Shown: positions 1-11,878, counted from the stretch's first letter. The stretch: 42,078 nucleotides of DNA from Egibacteraceae bacterium (GCA_030446775.1 JAUJMQ010000008.1:61381-103458); one strand, 5' to 3'. The notes: generated by a model from the letters alone, not told the origin. Numbers and translations: made by a program.

Positions 1-364
1 CCTGCGCCGCAGATCCGCGGATGAAGAGCCGACCATGTACGACGACGCAAAGGACGTCGCCGCCTGACCATGGTCGAGTCGATCCGGTTCGAGAACGACT
101 GGTGTTGCTGTCCGGAACCAGTGTCATACGCCACCTTGTTTCACGGCTCTCGCCGATCCCAAAGGCGGGGTGCATGTGCACTGACTTTTGGCACACTGTG
201 CAGTTTTCAAGGAGCGGGTTGCGCTCCGCCCGAGGTCCGTCCATGCCGACGCGTGAGGCGTCCGCGCGAGGAGCGGCTTTCGGGCTGGGACGCGCAGGAC
301 GGGTGTCCTGCCGTCTGGCCTCTCGGCCTCGAGCCGCCGGACGTGAAGCCGTCCGTTGCGGCGA
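1..364 (-). other. Probable rRNA operon leader (16S gene lies beyond the left edge)
   Basis: This stretch lies downstream of a near-consensus promoter on the minus strand and contains no convincing gene. It carries a boxA-like element (201-215), a perfect 6-bp hairpin (211-216 with 222-227) and a small hairpin (43-47 with 55-59). A strong promoter followed by boxA and processing-type hairpins is the usual arrangement upstream of 16S rRNA. The conserved start of 16S rRNA is not seen, so the gene itself must begin to the left of base 1. That rRNA follows is inference. Transcribed leader of a protein operon is the alternative. Confidence 0.7.
201..215 (-). promoter_or_regulatory. boxA-like rRNA antitermination element
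   Basis: Read on the minus strand the sequence is GCTCCTTGAAAACTG. This closely resembles the boxA of Gram-positive rRNA leaders, which is bound by NusB/NusE to keep RNA polymerase processive through rRNA genes. It lies about 150 nt downstream of the promoter. The same motif also helps form 16S processing stems in many Gram-positives. Confidence 0.7.
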
Positions 365-370
365 AGGGAC

Positions 371-399
371 ACTCTATCGACGCCCCCTGGTGCTGTCAA
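371..399 (-). promoter_or_regulatory. Strong sigma-70-type promoter (probable rrn promoter)
   Basis: On the minus strand there is a perfect TTGACA (394-399), a 17-nt spacer and TAGAGT (371-376). Transcription should begin near 364. The bases just after the -10 box are GC-rich, as in stringently controlled rRNA promoters. It sits about 25 nt downstream of the tyrS stop codon and points off the left edge of the window. Confidence 0.85.
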
Positions 400-423
400 C
401 CCTCGCCCCCAGGCGCGACCGGC

Positions 424-1641
424 TCAGGCGCGGAGCCGGACGAAGCGCCGTCTGCCCACCTGCAGCACCCTGCCCGCGAGGGCGTCACGGGTCAGTGCGG
501 CGGTCGGCTCGGACAGCACGGCTCCGTCCAGTCGCACGGCACCGGCCGCCACCTGGCGCCGGGCCTCCGACCCGCTGGCGGACAAGCCCGCGGCGACCAG
601 CAGCGAGGGCAGGAACCACGGGTCGGTGGCACCCAGCTCGAAGCCCGGGACGTCGGCGGGCACCTCTCGCCGCACGAACTGGACGTCGAAGCGCTCCTCG
701 GCGGCGGCGGCGTCCTCGGGCGACCAGTACAGCGACACGATCTCACGACCGAGCCGCCGCTTGGCCGCGGCCGGATGCAGGCGCCCGGCGGCGAGCTCGG
801 CTTCGATGAGGTCGACCTCCGCGGGCGCGACGTCGGTCGCCAGGCGGAAGTACTTGCCCATGAGGTCGTCGGAGATGCTCATCGCCTTGCCGAACATCTC
901 GGCGGGCGGCTCGTCGACCCCGATGACGTTGCCCGCGCTCTTGGACATCTTGACCGACCCGTCGGTGCCTTCCAGCAGCGGCAAGGTCATGATGCACTGC
1001 GGGTCCTGCCCCTCGGCGGCCTGCAGGTCGCGCCCCACGAGCAGATTGAACGTCTGGTCGGTGCCGCCCAGCTCGACGTCGGCGCGCACCGCCACCGAGT
1101 CGGACGCCTGCAGCAGCGGGTACAGGAACTCGCTGACGGCGATCGGCCGGCGCTGCCGGTAGCGCTCGGCGAAGTCGGCGCGCTCGAGCATCTGCGCGAC
1201 GGTCATCCGCGACGTCAGCCGCAGGACGTCGGCCATCGTCATCGCCTTAAGCCAGTCGGCGTTGTCGACGACCTCCAGCCGCTCGGCGAGCACCACCTTG
1301 CGCGTCTGCGCCAGGTAGGTCGCGGCGTTGGCCGCCACCTCGGCGGGGGTCAGCCGCGGACGGGTCGTCGAGCGTCCGGAGGGATCGCCCACCTGGGCGG
1401 TGAAGCCCCCGATGATGAGCACGGCGGTGTGACCGAGCCGCTGGAAGTCGCGCAGCTTGCGCAGGACCACGGCGTGACCGAGGTGGATGTCGGTGCTCGT
1501 CGGGTCCACGCCGAACTTCACGCGCAACGGCGGGCGCTGCCCGCGTGCGGCCGCGGTGACCTTGCGCTCGAACTCCTCGGCGGGCAACACCTGCTCGACG
1601 TTGTCGAGCAGGACGCGCAGCTGCGACGCGGCGGGCTCCAT
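424..1641 (-). CDS. tyrS: Tyrosyl-tRNA synthetase
   Basis: Class I aminoacyl-tRNA synthetase that charges tRNA-Tyr in the cytoplasm. About 405 residues and intact. The ATP-binding HIGH-type motif is HLGH (residues 53-56), the second signature is KMSKS (231-235), and an S4-like RNA-binding domain forms the C-terminus. The FGVDPTSTDIHLGH context fits the TyrZ-like subgroup. The ATG at 1641 was chosen. It lies 8 nt after a TAGCCT -10-like box (1650-1655), which suggests a leaderless message. A TTG at 1650 in the same frame is the alternative. It is divergent from the penicillin-binding protein and is followed by the probable rrn promoter. mpg and tyrS are also neighbours in mycobacteria. Confidence 0.95.
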   Translation of the reverse strand: MEPAASQLRVLLDNVEQVLPAEEFERKVTAAARGQRPPLRVKFGVDPTSTDIHLGHAVVLRKLRDFQRLGHTAVLIIGGFTAQVGDPSGRSTTRPRLTPAEVAANAATYLAQTRKVVLAERLEVVDNADWLKAMTMADVLRLTSRMTVAQMLERADFAERYRQRRPIAVSEFLYPLLQASDSVAVRADVELGGTDQTFNLLVGRDLQAAEGQDPQCIMTLPLLEGTDGSVKMSKSAGNVIGVDEPPAEMFGKAMSISDDLMGKYFRLATDVAPAEVDLIEAELAAGRLHPAAAKRRLGREIVSLYWSPEDAAAAEERFDVQFVRREVPADVPGFELGATDPWFLPSLLVAAGLSASGSEARRQVAAGAVRLDGAVLSEPTAALTRDALAGRVLQVGRRRFVRLRA

Positions 1642-1681
1642 GGCCCGCAAGGCTATCCCCGGGCCGGCAGGGACTCGGAGC

Positions 1682-1687
1682 TAGCAT
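1682..1687 (+). promoter_or_regulatory. -10 box for the penicillin-binding protein, leaderless type
   Basis: TAGCAT is followed 8 nt later by the ATG at 1696, so transcription would start at or just before the start codon. No clear -35 box is visible. A mirror-image arrangement (TAGCCT, 8 nt, ATG) serves tyrS on the other strand. Confidence 0.4.
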
Positions 1688-1695
1688 CCGGTGCC

Positions 1696-4181
1696 ATGAG
1701 CGCTCCCGGCCTGCGGCTGCGCGCGGCGGCCGTTGTCCTGGCGGCGGTCCTGGCCACGGCCTGCGGACCGCTCGTGCAGGTCGAGCCGGTCGGGCGGGTC
1801 ACGCTCGCCACGCCGGCGCTCACCAGCCAGGTGCTGGCCGCCGACGGCACCGTGCTGGCCGAGCTGCACGCCGAGCAGGACCGCGACCCCGTGCCGCTCG
1901 AGCGCGTGCCCCAGGTGCTGCGCGAGGCCGTCCTGGCCGCCGAAGACGTCCGCTTCTACTCCCACCCGGGGGTCGACGCCCGTGCCGTCGCGCGGGCGCT
2001 GCTGGCCAACGCCCGCGAGCGCCAGATCCGCCAGGGCGGCTCCACCATCACCCAGCAGCTGGCGAAGAACGCCGTCGTGGGATCCGAGCGCAGCGTCTCG
2101 CGCAAGCTGTCGGAGGCGGGCGTCGCGCTGTCGCTCGAGCGCCAGCTCAGCAAGGACCAGATCCTGGAGCGCTACCTGAACACGGTGTACTTCGGCAACG
2201 GGGCCTACGGCGTGCAGACGGCCGCCCGGCGCTACTTCGGCGTCGACTCCGACGACGTCACGCTCCCACAGGCGGCGCTCCTCGCCGGGCTGCTCAAGGC
2301 GCCCCGCGACTATGACCCCTTCCGCCGCCCTCGCGCGGCGCGGTCGCGCCGCGACCTGGTGCTCGCAAGGATGCACGCCGCCGGGTTCGTGGGACTCGGG
2401 GCGATGCAGCGGGCCCGCGCCGGCGGGCTGGGCGTCGTCGGCTCCGCACACGACCCCGGCTGGACGGCTCCCTGGTTCGTCGACCACGTCCTGGACGCGG
2501 TGCAGCACGACCCGGCGTTCGCCGCCCTCGGTGACGACCCCGTGGAGCGCGCGGCAGCGCTGTTTCGCGGCGGGGTCCGTGTGGCCACGACCCTGGACCC
2601 GGGCTGGCAGGCCGCCGCCGAGCAGGCGGTCAGCGCGACGCTGACGTCACCGCGTGATCCCTCCGCGGCGGTCGTGGCCATCGACCCGGCGACCGGCGGG
2701 GTGCGGGCGCTCGTCGGTGGCCGCGTAGGCGGGGGGGACGGTCCGGGCCTGCCCGGGCCGGCGCGGGAGGCCTTCTCGCGCTTCAACCTCGCCACCGACG
2801 GCCGGCGCCAGCCGGGCTCGGCGTTCAAGGAGCTGGTCCTGGCCACCGCGCTGGCCCGCGGCCACACGCTCGACGAGACGTTCGACGGCAGCCGCCGTGT
2901 CGTCGTGCCGCCACGCCCGGGCGAGCCACGCCCGTATCCGGTACGCAACTACGACGACCGTGACTACGGGGAGCTGACCCTGCGCGAGGCGACCGCGTCC
3001 AGCGTCAACGTCGTCTACGCGCAGCTGCTGTCCCAGGTCGGCCCGGAGGCGGTCGTCGAAACCGCGCACGCCGCCGGCATCACCTCCCCCCTGCGACCCC
3101 TCCGGTCGCTCGCGCTCGGCGCGCAGGAGGTGTCGGTGCTGGAGATGGCGTCGGTGCAGGCGACGCTGGCCGCCGGGGGCGTGTACCGGCCTCCGACGGT
3201 CGTCACGGAGATCACCGGACCCGACGGCGATGTGCTGTACCGGCGGCCGCGCGACGAGGGCACCCGGGTGCTCGACGCGGCGGTCGCCTGGCTGACGACC
3301 GAGGCGCTGCGCGGGTGGTGGACACCGGCACCGGTGTCCGCGCGAACCTCCAGCGCCCCATGGCCGGCAAGACCGGGACGACGCAGCGCGGCGCGGACGC
3401 CTGGTTCGTCGGCTACACCCCCGACTTCGCGGCGGCCGTGTGGGTCGGCTTCCCGCAGGGGGCGGTGCCCATGGAGCCGCCCCGCACCCGCATCCCGGTC
3501 GAGGGCGGGAACTGGCCGGCGGAGATCTTCGCCCGCACCGGGCTGCGCGCCCTCGCCGACGTCCCGGCCGCGCGGTTCGCCCGGCCCGACGTCGCGCTGA
3601 CCACCCGCCGCGTCGATGTCAGCCGCAGCCTGCCTGCCCAACCCCTACACGCCACCGGAGCTGATCGGCGAGCGGTCATACCTGGAGGGAACGGCGCCCA
3701 CCGAGGTCTGCTCCGAGCCGACCGGGCCTCCAGGCACCGACGTCCCCGGTGTCGTCGGGTTGCCGCTGCACGCCGCGCGCAGGCTGCTGGAGGACCGCGG
3801 GTTCCTGTTGCGCCTGGCCCCCGAGCGCAGCGGCACGCTGCCCCCGGCTACGTCACCCGCCAGGACCCCGCTGGCGGGCAGGACGGTGGCCCGGACCAGG
3901 GCTGGACGGTACGGGTCTGGGTCGCGGCGTCCGAGCGGGTCACGGCGGTCGTGCCCGACGTGCTCGGCGACGACGTCGTCGAGGCGGTCGCACGCCTGGA
4001 GCGGGCCGGGTTCTCGCTCCGGGTCCGCGGCGCCTGCCCCGGACCGCGGCCCCGACTGCTCGGCCGAGGAGCCCGCACGGGTGTGGCGGCAGCGGCCGGC
4101 GGCCGGCGCACAGGTGCCCCGCCACTCGGTCGTCCGCCTGCGCGCCTATCCGCCCGGCTGGGCCCCCGGCGTTCGTTCTGA
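1696..4181 (+). CDS. Class A penicillin-binding protein with C-terminal PASTA domains (frameshifted)
   Basis: Bifunctional cell-wall enzyme: a family 51 glycosyltransferase polymerises lipid II and a transpeptidase cross-links it outside the membrane. A short cytoplasmic start is followed by one hydrophobic segment (about residues 9-23, ending ATAC). The glycosyltransferase has AAEDVRFYSH with catalytic Glu83 and QGGSTITQQ (113-121). The transpeptidase has SAFK (Ser375), SVN (436-438) and KTG in AGKTGTT near 3369. Two PASTA-like repeats follow (VPGVVGLPLHAARRLL and VPDVLGDDVVEAVARL). The frame breaks at about 3313 (a G lost from a G run), 3630, 3845 (a C lost from a C run) and 4045, yet homology continues across every break. 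Sequencing error is more likely than decay. The stop at 4179-4181 is the best candidate and depends on the correct final frame. Confidence 0.9.
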
Positions 4182-4215
4182 TGTGTTTCTCGCGGAGACG
4201 GATCAGAACGAGCGC
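4169..4215. terminator. Bidirectional hairpin between convergent genes
   Basis: An inverted repeat pairs 4169-4182 with 4202-4215, including a perfect CGTTCTGAT/ATCAGAACG core and one G-T pair. The 19-nt loop holds a further TCTC/GAGA stem. It lies where the plus-strand penicillin-binding protein and minus-strand mpg meet, and the likely stop codon of each gene is inside an arm. No T-run flanks it. Confidence 0.6.
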
Positions 4216-4845
4216 GGGGTGGAAGGGGCCGAGGCGGCGGGGGCGCGCGGGGTTGCGCTTGTAGGCAGACACCCAGCGGCTGTCCGGCACATAGAACCGC
4301 CACGGCGTGTCGGCGCCGTGCGCGACCCCGACACGCGGTCCGCTCGCGACGGCCGGGCAGGCACCGTCGTCGGCGAAGCACAGCGGCCCGCGGCCGCACA
4401 TGTCCGAGCCGCTGTCGGCGCGGCCGAGGCCGTAGGCCTGGCCCAGGCGCCCGGGTCCACGCAACAGGTCACGGTCGGCCGCGGCGCCGCGGCGGGCGCG
4501 CATCCGGGCCAGCCCCTCCAGCGGCTCGGCGGCGCGCAGCAGGCAGCCCTCGGCGATCCCCTCGACGCCCGTGGCGACGTTCAGGCACCAGTGCATGCCG
4601 TAGGAGAAGTACACGTAGGCGTGTCCCGGCGGCCCGAACAGCGGGGCGTTGCGAGCCGTCCGCCCCCGATAGCCGTGGCAGGCCGGGTCGTCGTGGCGGT
4701 AGGCCTCGGTCTCGACCACGCGGGCGACGAGCCCGTCCCCCGGTCCGACGAGGAGCTTGCCGACGAGGTCGGCGGCGACCGTCGGCGCCGGCCGGGCGAA
4801 GAAGCCCCGGCCGAGCGGCACCGGGCCGGACGCTTCACCGCTCAC
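4203..4845 (-). CDS. mpg: 3-methyladenine DNA glycosylase (AAG/MPG family)
   Basis: Base-excision repair enzyme that removes alkylated purines. Family signatures are clear: VVETEAY with the catalytic Glu, DPACHGYRGRTARNAPLFG, and HAYVYFSYGMHWCLNV. The protein begins VSGEASGPVPLGRGFF. The GTG start at 4845 overlaps the polX stop by 4 nt (GTGA), so the two are probably translationally coupled. The expected length is about 200 residues and recognisable sequence ends near 4240. In the uninterrupted frame the reading continues antisense into the penicillin-binding protein to 3940. I infer a one-base error in the G runs near 4239-4252 and place the stop at the TGA in the shared hairpin (4203-4205). 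Confidence 0.85.
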
Positions 4846-6567
4846 GACCGCTTCGCCGCGACGAACTCCAGCAGCCCGTCGAGGTCCCGGCAGTTGAGCA
4901 CGTCGTCGGGCGTCGCCCACCCACGCTGCGCCGTCGCCACGCCGTAGCGCATGCTGGCGAGGTCCCCGACGCTGTGCGCGTCGCAGGAGATCGTCAGGGT
5001 CGCGCCACCCGCCACGGCACGGCGGACCATCTCGCCGGACAGGTCCAGGCGCCGCGGGCTGGCGTTGACCTCCAGCGCGGTGCCGGTGCGGACGGCGGCC
5101 GCGACGATGGCGTCCAGGTCGACGTCGTACGGGGGCGGCGGCCGATGAGCCGGCCGGTCAGGTGGCCGATCGCATGAACCGACGGGTGCGCCATCGCCGC
5201 GACGATCCTGGCTGTCTGCTCGGCCCCGGGACGGGTCATCAGGGTGTGCACGCTCGCCACGCAGAAGTCGAAGCCGGCCAGGAACTCCTGGTCGTAGTCG
5301 ATCTCGCCGCGGGGGCCGATGTTCAGCTCGGCGCCCTCGAGGATGCGCATGTCGTACCGCTCCTGCAGCGCGGCCAGCGCCGTGCGGCGCTGCAGCATCC
5401 GCTCGCGCGACAGCCCGTTCATCGGCAGGTTCTCGGCGTGGTCGGTGACCGCCCAGTAGGCGTAGCCGCGCTCGGCCGCCGCGGCGACCATCTGCTCCAG
5501 GCTCGCCTTGCCGTCCCCCGACCAGTCGCTGTGGCCGTGGAGGTCGCCGCGCAGGTCCGACAGCTGCACCACCCGCGGCAGGCGGCCCGCGGCCGCCGCC
5601 TCCACCTCGCCGGCGTCCTCGCGCATCGGCGGCGGGACGAATGCGAGCCGGAGCGCGGCGTACACCTCGGCCTCGGTGGCGCCGGCCACCCGCTGCCCCG
5701 ACTCCTTGCCGAACAGCCCGTACTCGTTGAGGGTCAGGCCCCGGCGCACGGCCCGCTCGCGGATGCGGACGTTGTGGGCGACCGAGCCGGTGAAGTACAC
5801 GAGCGCGGCGCCGTAGGCCTCGGGCTCGACGACCCGCAGGTCGACCTGCAGGCCGTTGCGCGTCACCACCGAGGTCTTGGCGTCACCGGCCGCCAGGACG
5901 TCGGCGACCAGGTCGGAGTCGCGCACCGCGGCGTGGACCGGCGCCGGGTCGCGGGCGGCCACGAGGAGGTCGACGTCGCCGATCGTCTCTCGCATCCGCC
6001 GCAGGCTCCCCGCCGTCGTCACCGCCTCGACCTCCGGCAGCCGGGCGAGCCGTGCGCACAGCTCGTCGGCGATGGCGATCGCGTCGGCGAACGGCACCCG
6101 GCCGGTGTCCTTGGCGCCGAGACGCTCCAGGGACGCGCGCAGGTTGGCCTCGGTCTTGGCGCCCAGACCCGGCAGGTCGCGCAACCGCTCGCCGGCCACG
6201 GCCTCGCGCAGCGCGTCGACCGAGTCGATGCCCAGGTCGTCATACAGCAGGCGGGCGGTCTTGGGCCCCAGGCCGGGGACGCGCACGAGCTGCACGAGAC
6301 CCGGCGGCACGGCGGCGCGCAGCTCGTCGAGCATCGTGATGCTGCCCGTCTGCAGGTACTCGGAGATCTTGCGCGCGGTCGACGCGCCGATGCCCTTGAG
6401 CGCGGCGATCTCGGCGGTGTCCAGTGTGGACAGATCGGTCGGCGCGGCGCCGATCGCTCCGGCGCGCGCTCGTAGGCCCGGACGCGGAACGCGTCGGCGC
6501 CCGACAGCTTCAACAGCGTCGCGATCTCGGCGAACTGGCGGGCGACATCCTCGTTGGTCCATGCCAA
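4842..6567 (-). CDS. polX: DNA polymerase/exonuclease PolX family protein with PHP domain (two frameshifts)
   Basis: Family X DNA polymerase fused to a C-terminal PHP hydrolase, acting in gap-filling DNA repair. Order: helix-hairpin-helix motifs (LKGIGASTARKI, VPGLGPKTARLL, LPGLGAKTEANL), nucleotidyltransferase aspartates in GDVDLLVA, then the PHP domain (DLHGHSDWSGDG, AVTDHAEN). The TTG start at 6567 has a GGAAGGA Shine-Dalgarno 7 nt upstream. The frame breaks near 6465 and near 5135, where restoring one C in a C run joins RLIGRRP to PYDVDLDA. The end LEFVAAKRS runs to a TGA that overlaps mpg. It is divergent from the plus-strand zinc-ribbon gene. Confidence 0.9.
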
Positions 6568-6601
6568 CGGCGGGTCCTTCCGGCGTGGTGCGGTCCGCGC
6601 A

Positions 6602-6611
6602 ACTCTAGGAT
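6602..6611. promoter_or_regulatory. Overlapping divergent -10 boxes
   Basis: TAGAGT on the minus strand (6602-6607) would serve polX, with a leader of roughly 28 nt. TAGGAT on the plus strand (6606-6611) lies 7 nt before a GTG at 6619. The two hexamers share two base pairs, so polymerase cannot occupy both at once. No convincing -35 boxes are seen. Confidence 0.4.
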
Positions 6612-6650
6612 GGCGCCGGTGAGCCTTGAGACCTGCGCCGACCCGAACGC

Positions 6651-7100
6651 GTGAGCGAGCTGCGCATCGGCGGCTGGGCGCGCAGCGGCGGGCTGGTCGG
6701 GCTCGTCGCCGGGCTCGACGACACGATCGTCACGCTGTTCGACCCCGGTGAGCGCCGGCGCGCCGCCGTGGCGCGCGCCGACGTCGAACCGCTGCCCGCC
6801 GCGGCGGTGACCGTGACGGTCAGCGTCGACCTGCCCGTCCCCCACGGGCTGGACGAGGGCCCGCTGCGGCGCTGGGTGGCCAGCCTCACCGACGAGACCG
6901 TCCGCGAGCGCGCCTACGCGGCGCTGGCCGAGTCCGGCATGGACGAGGGCGCGGCGCTGCCCGCGGCGCGCATCGACGTCCGACCGGTCGCCTCGGGCTC
7001 GGTGTGCCTGTGCGGGTCGCGCACGCCGGCGCCGCCGGGCGCGGAGCTCGTGTGCGCCAACTGCGGCCGTCTCGCCGTGGGTCCGCCCGCCGGCGGCTGA
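6651..7100 (+). CDS. Uncharacterised protein with C-terminal zinc-ribbon-like cysteines
   Basis: About 149 residues and not recognised. The first part is a mixed beta-rich region (IGGWARSGGLVGLVAGLDD). The middle is helical and acidic. The C-terminus carries CLCG and, after a short loop, CANCG, which looks like a small metal-binding knuckle. The GTG at 6651 begins SELRIGGW. An in-frame reading of 11 codons from GTG 6619, just after a -10-like box, ends in a TGA that overlaps this start by 4 nt. Either a leader peptide precedes the gene, or one base is missing and the true N-terminus is MSLETCADPNA. It is the only plus-strand gene between polX and the MFS gene. Confidence 0.6.
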   Translation: MSELRIGGWARSGGLVGLVAGLDDTIVTLFDPGERRRAAVARADVEPLPAAAVTVTVSVDLPVPHGLDEGPLRRWVASLTDETVRERAYAALAESGMDEGAALPAARIDVRPVASGSVCLCGSRTPAPPGAELVCANCGRLAVGPPAGG

Positions 7101-7184
7101 CCGCGGCGGCGACCGGTCCGGGCCCTGCCAGCGGCCGCCTCCCCGCGGCGGCGGCGGCCACTCCCGGGACCCGGCGGCTAGGAC

Positions 7185-7241
7185 GCACCGCAAACGCCGG
7201 GCGGCTGATGTCCAACGACTCCCTTCGGGAGACAGACCCTA
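7185..7241 (-). repeat. 3' repeat after the MFS gene: TAG-anchored motif plus one degenerate GCCGCCCGGCG unit
   Basis: From the MFS stop codon, the minus strand reads TAGGGTCTGTCTC (7229-7241), then a CTCCC-GAA-GGGAG hairpin, then CAGCCGCCCGGCG and TTTGCGGTGC (7185-7208). Bases 7211-7241 are nearly identical to 35587-35616 after metK (one substitution and one missing base). Its last part matches the decapeptide repeat units at argC-argJ and pyrD-pyrF, with GCGGTG in place of GAGGTG. The rest of 7101-7238 shows no gene. Confidence 0.7.
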
Positions 7242-8567
7242 GTCCCCCAGAGCCGGCGGCGCCTCGGCCAGGTCGACGGGTCCGGGCGCGTGGCGCAGGT
7301 CGCCGGCCGGGACCGCCTCGGGCGGCGGCGGCTCGTCCTGCAGGTCCAGCGCACGGGGAACCATCCCCAGCGCGAACAGGCTCGCCGCGCCCAGCAGCCC
7401 GGAGGTGACGAGTACCGCGCGGGGCCCGAACGCAGCGCCCAGCGGCCCCGCCAGCGCCAGGCTGACGGGAGCGAGCCCGATGCCGGTCATCCAGTCCACG
7501 CTCGACACCCGCCCGAGCAGCGGCCGGGGCACGTGGCGCTGAATCGTCGTCTGCTGGATGATCTCGGTGAGCGCGAACAGCGAGTGGACGACGAGCCCGA
7601 CCACGACGCCGTGCCACACCCGCGTCATGAGCCCGTAGCCGACGGCGGCGAGCAACGCCGTGCCCTCGCCGACGTACAGGGCCGACAGGAACCGCCGTGG
7701 CAGGTCGCGCTGACCGACGACGAGCGACACGACCACCGCCCCTGCGCCGCCCGCGGCCAGGATGCGCCCCATCGCCATCGCTGCCTGGCCCTGCGTCAGG
7801 TTCAGGTCGGTGACCAGCAGCGTCGGGACGAGCACCTCGAACGGGCCGTTGTAGGCCAGGACGCCCAGGGCCATGCCGGTCATGAGCGGCCATGCCCAAC
7901 GCTGGCGGCGAATCCACCGGAAGCCTTCGGCGACCTCGCGCGGCAGGTCGCGGGTCGAGCGGTTCCCGGTGGCCGCCGCGGGCTGGGCGGCGACGAGGGC
8001 GAGCATCGCCGCGGAGACGGCGAAGGTGGCGCTGTCGCCGAGGAAGGCGGCGCCGGGGCCGGCGCGCGCTGACGAGCGCCCCGCCGAGGAGCGGTCCGAC
8101 GACGAAGACCGCGAGCGGCCTCGCGACGCCGAGGAACGCGTTCGCCCGTCCGATCTCGGACTCGGGCAGCAGGTCGGCGACCAGCGAGCTGACCGCCGGG
8201 TTGAAGAACCCGTTACCGGCGCCGAACAGCGCGCCGAGGCCGAACAGGTGCCACAGCTGCAGCTCGCCGGTCAGTGACAGCGCCGCGATCGCGCCCATGA
8301 CCAGCCCGCGCCACACGTCGGCGCCGAGCACGATCCGCCGTCGCGGGAAGCGGTCGCTCGCCCAGCCGCCGACCGGCAGCGTCACCAGCTGCGCGGACGC
8401 CCACACCGCGGCCACCCCCGACAGCGCGCGGGCGTCGTTGCCGCTGAGCGCGAGGACCTGGAAGGCGATCGCGACGCGGAACAGGCCGTCGCCGAGCAGA
8501 GAGACGAGCAGGCCCGCCGCCACCAGGACGGACGGAAGTCGCGGTGCCGCAGCGGGCGGAGGATCAT
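7239..8567 (-). CDS. Major facilitator superfamily transporter (frameshifted)
   Basis: Integral membrane permease of about 440 residues with many hydrophobic segments. It resembles the MFS_3/EntS-like exporter group, but the substrate cannot be read from sequence. The start region MILRPLRHRDF is in one frame, VLVAAGLLVSLLGDGLFRVA in a second and MLALVAAQPAAATG onwards in a third, so one-base shifts lie near 8540 and 8065. The loop 2-3 motif GGWASDRFPRR is present. The ATG at 8567 was chosen because MILRPLRHRDF is a typical beginning for this family. It follows argH after a stop-centred tandem repeat and may be read through from the arginine operon. Whether it exports an arginine-related compound is unknown. 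Confidence 0.85.
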
Positions 8568-8668
8568 GAGTCCGGACAAGTGGCGCAGGATAGACGCCGA
8601 CCGCCCGGGTGTCGCCACTGGACGTGGCGCCGCGGCGCCAGCGTGGCGGCCCCGGCGGCGGCGCGGCC

Positions 8669-8713
8669 TCAGGGCGCCGGCGCGGCGTCAGGGCGCCGGG
8701 CGCCGGCGCGGCG

Positions 8714-8732
<19 letters not shown>
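8669..8732 (-). repeat. Tandem repeat of the argH 3' end, one stop codon per unit
   Basis: Three units (8669-8687, 8688-8713, 8714-8732) each contain TGA plus GCGCCGGCGC. The middle unit has an extra 7-nt duplication. The unit nearest argH supplies its last codons (DAAPAP, stop). Slippage here would shorten or lengthen the C-terminus without destroying termination. Confidence 0.75.
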
Positions 8733-10150
<1,418 letters not shown>

Positions 10151-10167
10151 GGTGTCACACCGGCCCG

Positions 10168-11392
<1,225 letters not shown>

Positions 11393-11396
<4 letters not shown>

Positions 11397-11878
11397 GCGG
11401 TGCGCTCCTTGAGCTGTCGTAGCCGATGGGCGACGGCGCGGCCGCTGACGCCCTCGCGGGCGACGACGAGCAGCGTGTCGTCGCCTTGGACGGTGGCCAG
11501 GACGTCGGGCAGGTCGGCGCCGTCGATCGCGGAGGCGACCGCGGCCGCCACGCCGGGCGGGGTGCGTACGACGGCGAGGTTGCCGCTGGCCTCGATGGTG
11601 AGCACGAACTGCCGCAGGATCTGGGCCAGGCCGCCGGGCTCGGGCAGCGCGTAGGCGCTGCGGCCGTCGGCTCCGCGGACCTTGACGATGCCGAGGTCTT
11701 CGAGGTCCCGGCTCACCGTCGCCTGGGTGGCCTCGACGCCGCCGGCCGCGAGCAGGGCGACGAGCTCGGTCTGGGAGGTGACCGCACGCCCGGCGACGAG
11801 CTCGCGCAGGAGCCGGCGGCGGTGCTGGCGGCCGCCGGGCAAGCCCGTTGGCCGCTCCTGGGCCTCACTACCCACCAT
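11393..11878 (-). CDS. argR: Arginine repressor
   Basis: Hexameric repressor that senses arginine and binds ARG boxes. About 161 residues. The N-terminal winged helix-turn-helix includes SQTELVALL and [14 protein letters not shown]. The C-terminal arginine-binding and oligomerisation half includes [27 protein letters not shown] (read in two parts around DGADLPD). It overlaps the end of argD by 11 nt and argG by 4 nt. The candidate operator is at 16418-16435, upstream of argC, so the gene probably represses its own operon. Confidence 0.93.

Noticed and set aside
1..360. 16S rRNA or tRNA gene inside the window
   Set aside because: No conserved 16S 5' end and no cloverleaf with a 3' acceptor could be found. 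Only the leader is present.
70..1695. Long plus-strand extension upstream of the penicillin-binding protein
   Set aside because: Antisense to tyrS, low-complexity composition typical of an open frame in GC-rich DNA. The signal-like start at 1696 is far better.
1720..1770. Lipoprotein signal on the penicillin-binding protein (ATAC at residues 20-23)
   Set aside because: The -3 position is Ala rather than Leu/Val/Ile, and class A PBPs carry a membrane anchor here anyway.
3315..4181. Separate small genes in the 3' part of the penicillin-binding protein
   Set aside because: They are consecutive pieces of one transpeptidase-PASTA protein split by one-base shifts.
5162..6475. Large plus-strand open frames, also at 10243-11304, 11682-15041 and 17435-19906
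   Set aside because: All lie antisense to well-identified genes (polX, argG, the arg operon, argF-pheT) and show Arg/Gly/His-rich shadow composition.
7101..8567. Antibiotic or secondary-metabolite cluster around the MFS gene
   Set aside because: No biosynthetic genes nearby. Neighbours are argH and a small zinc-ribbon protein.
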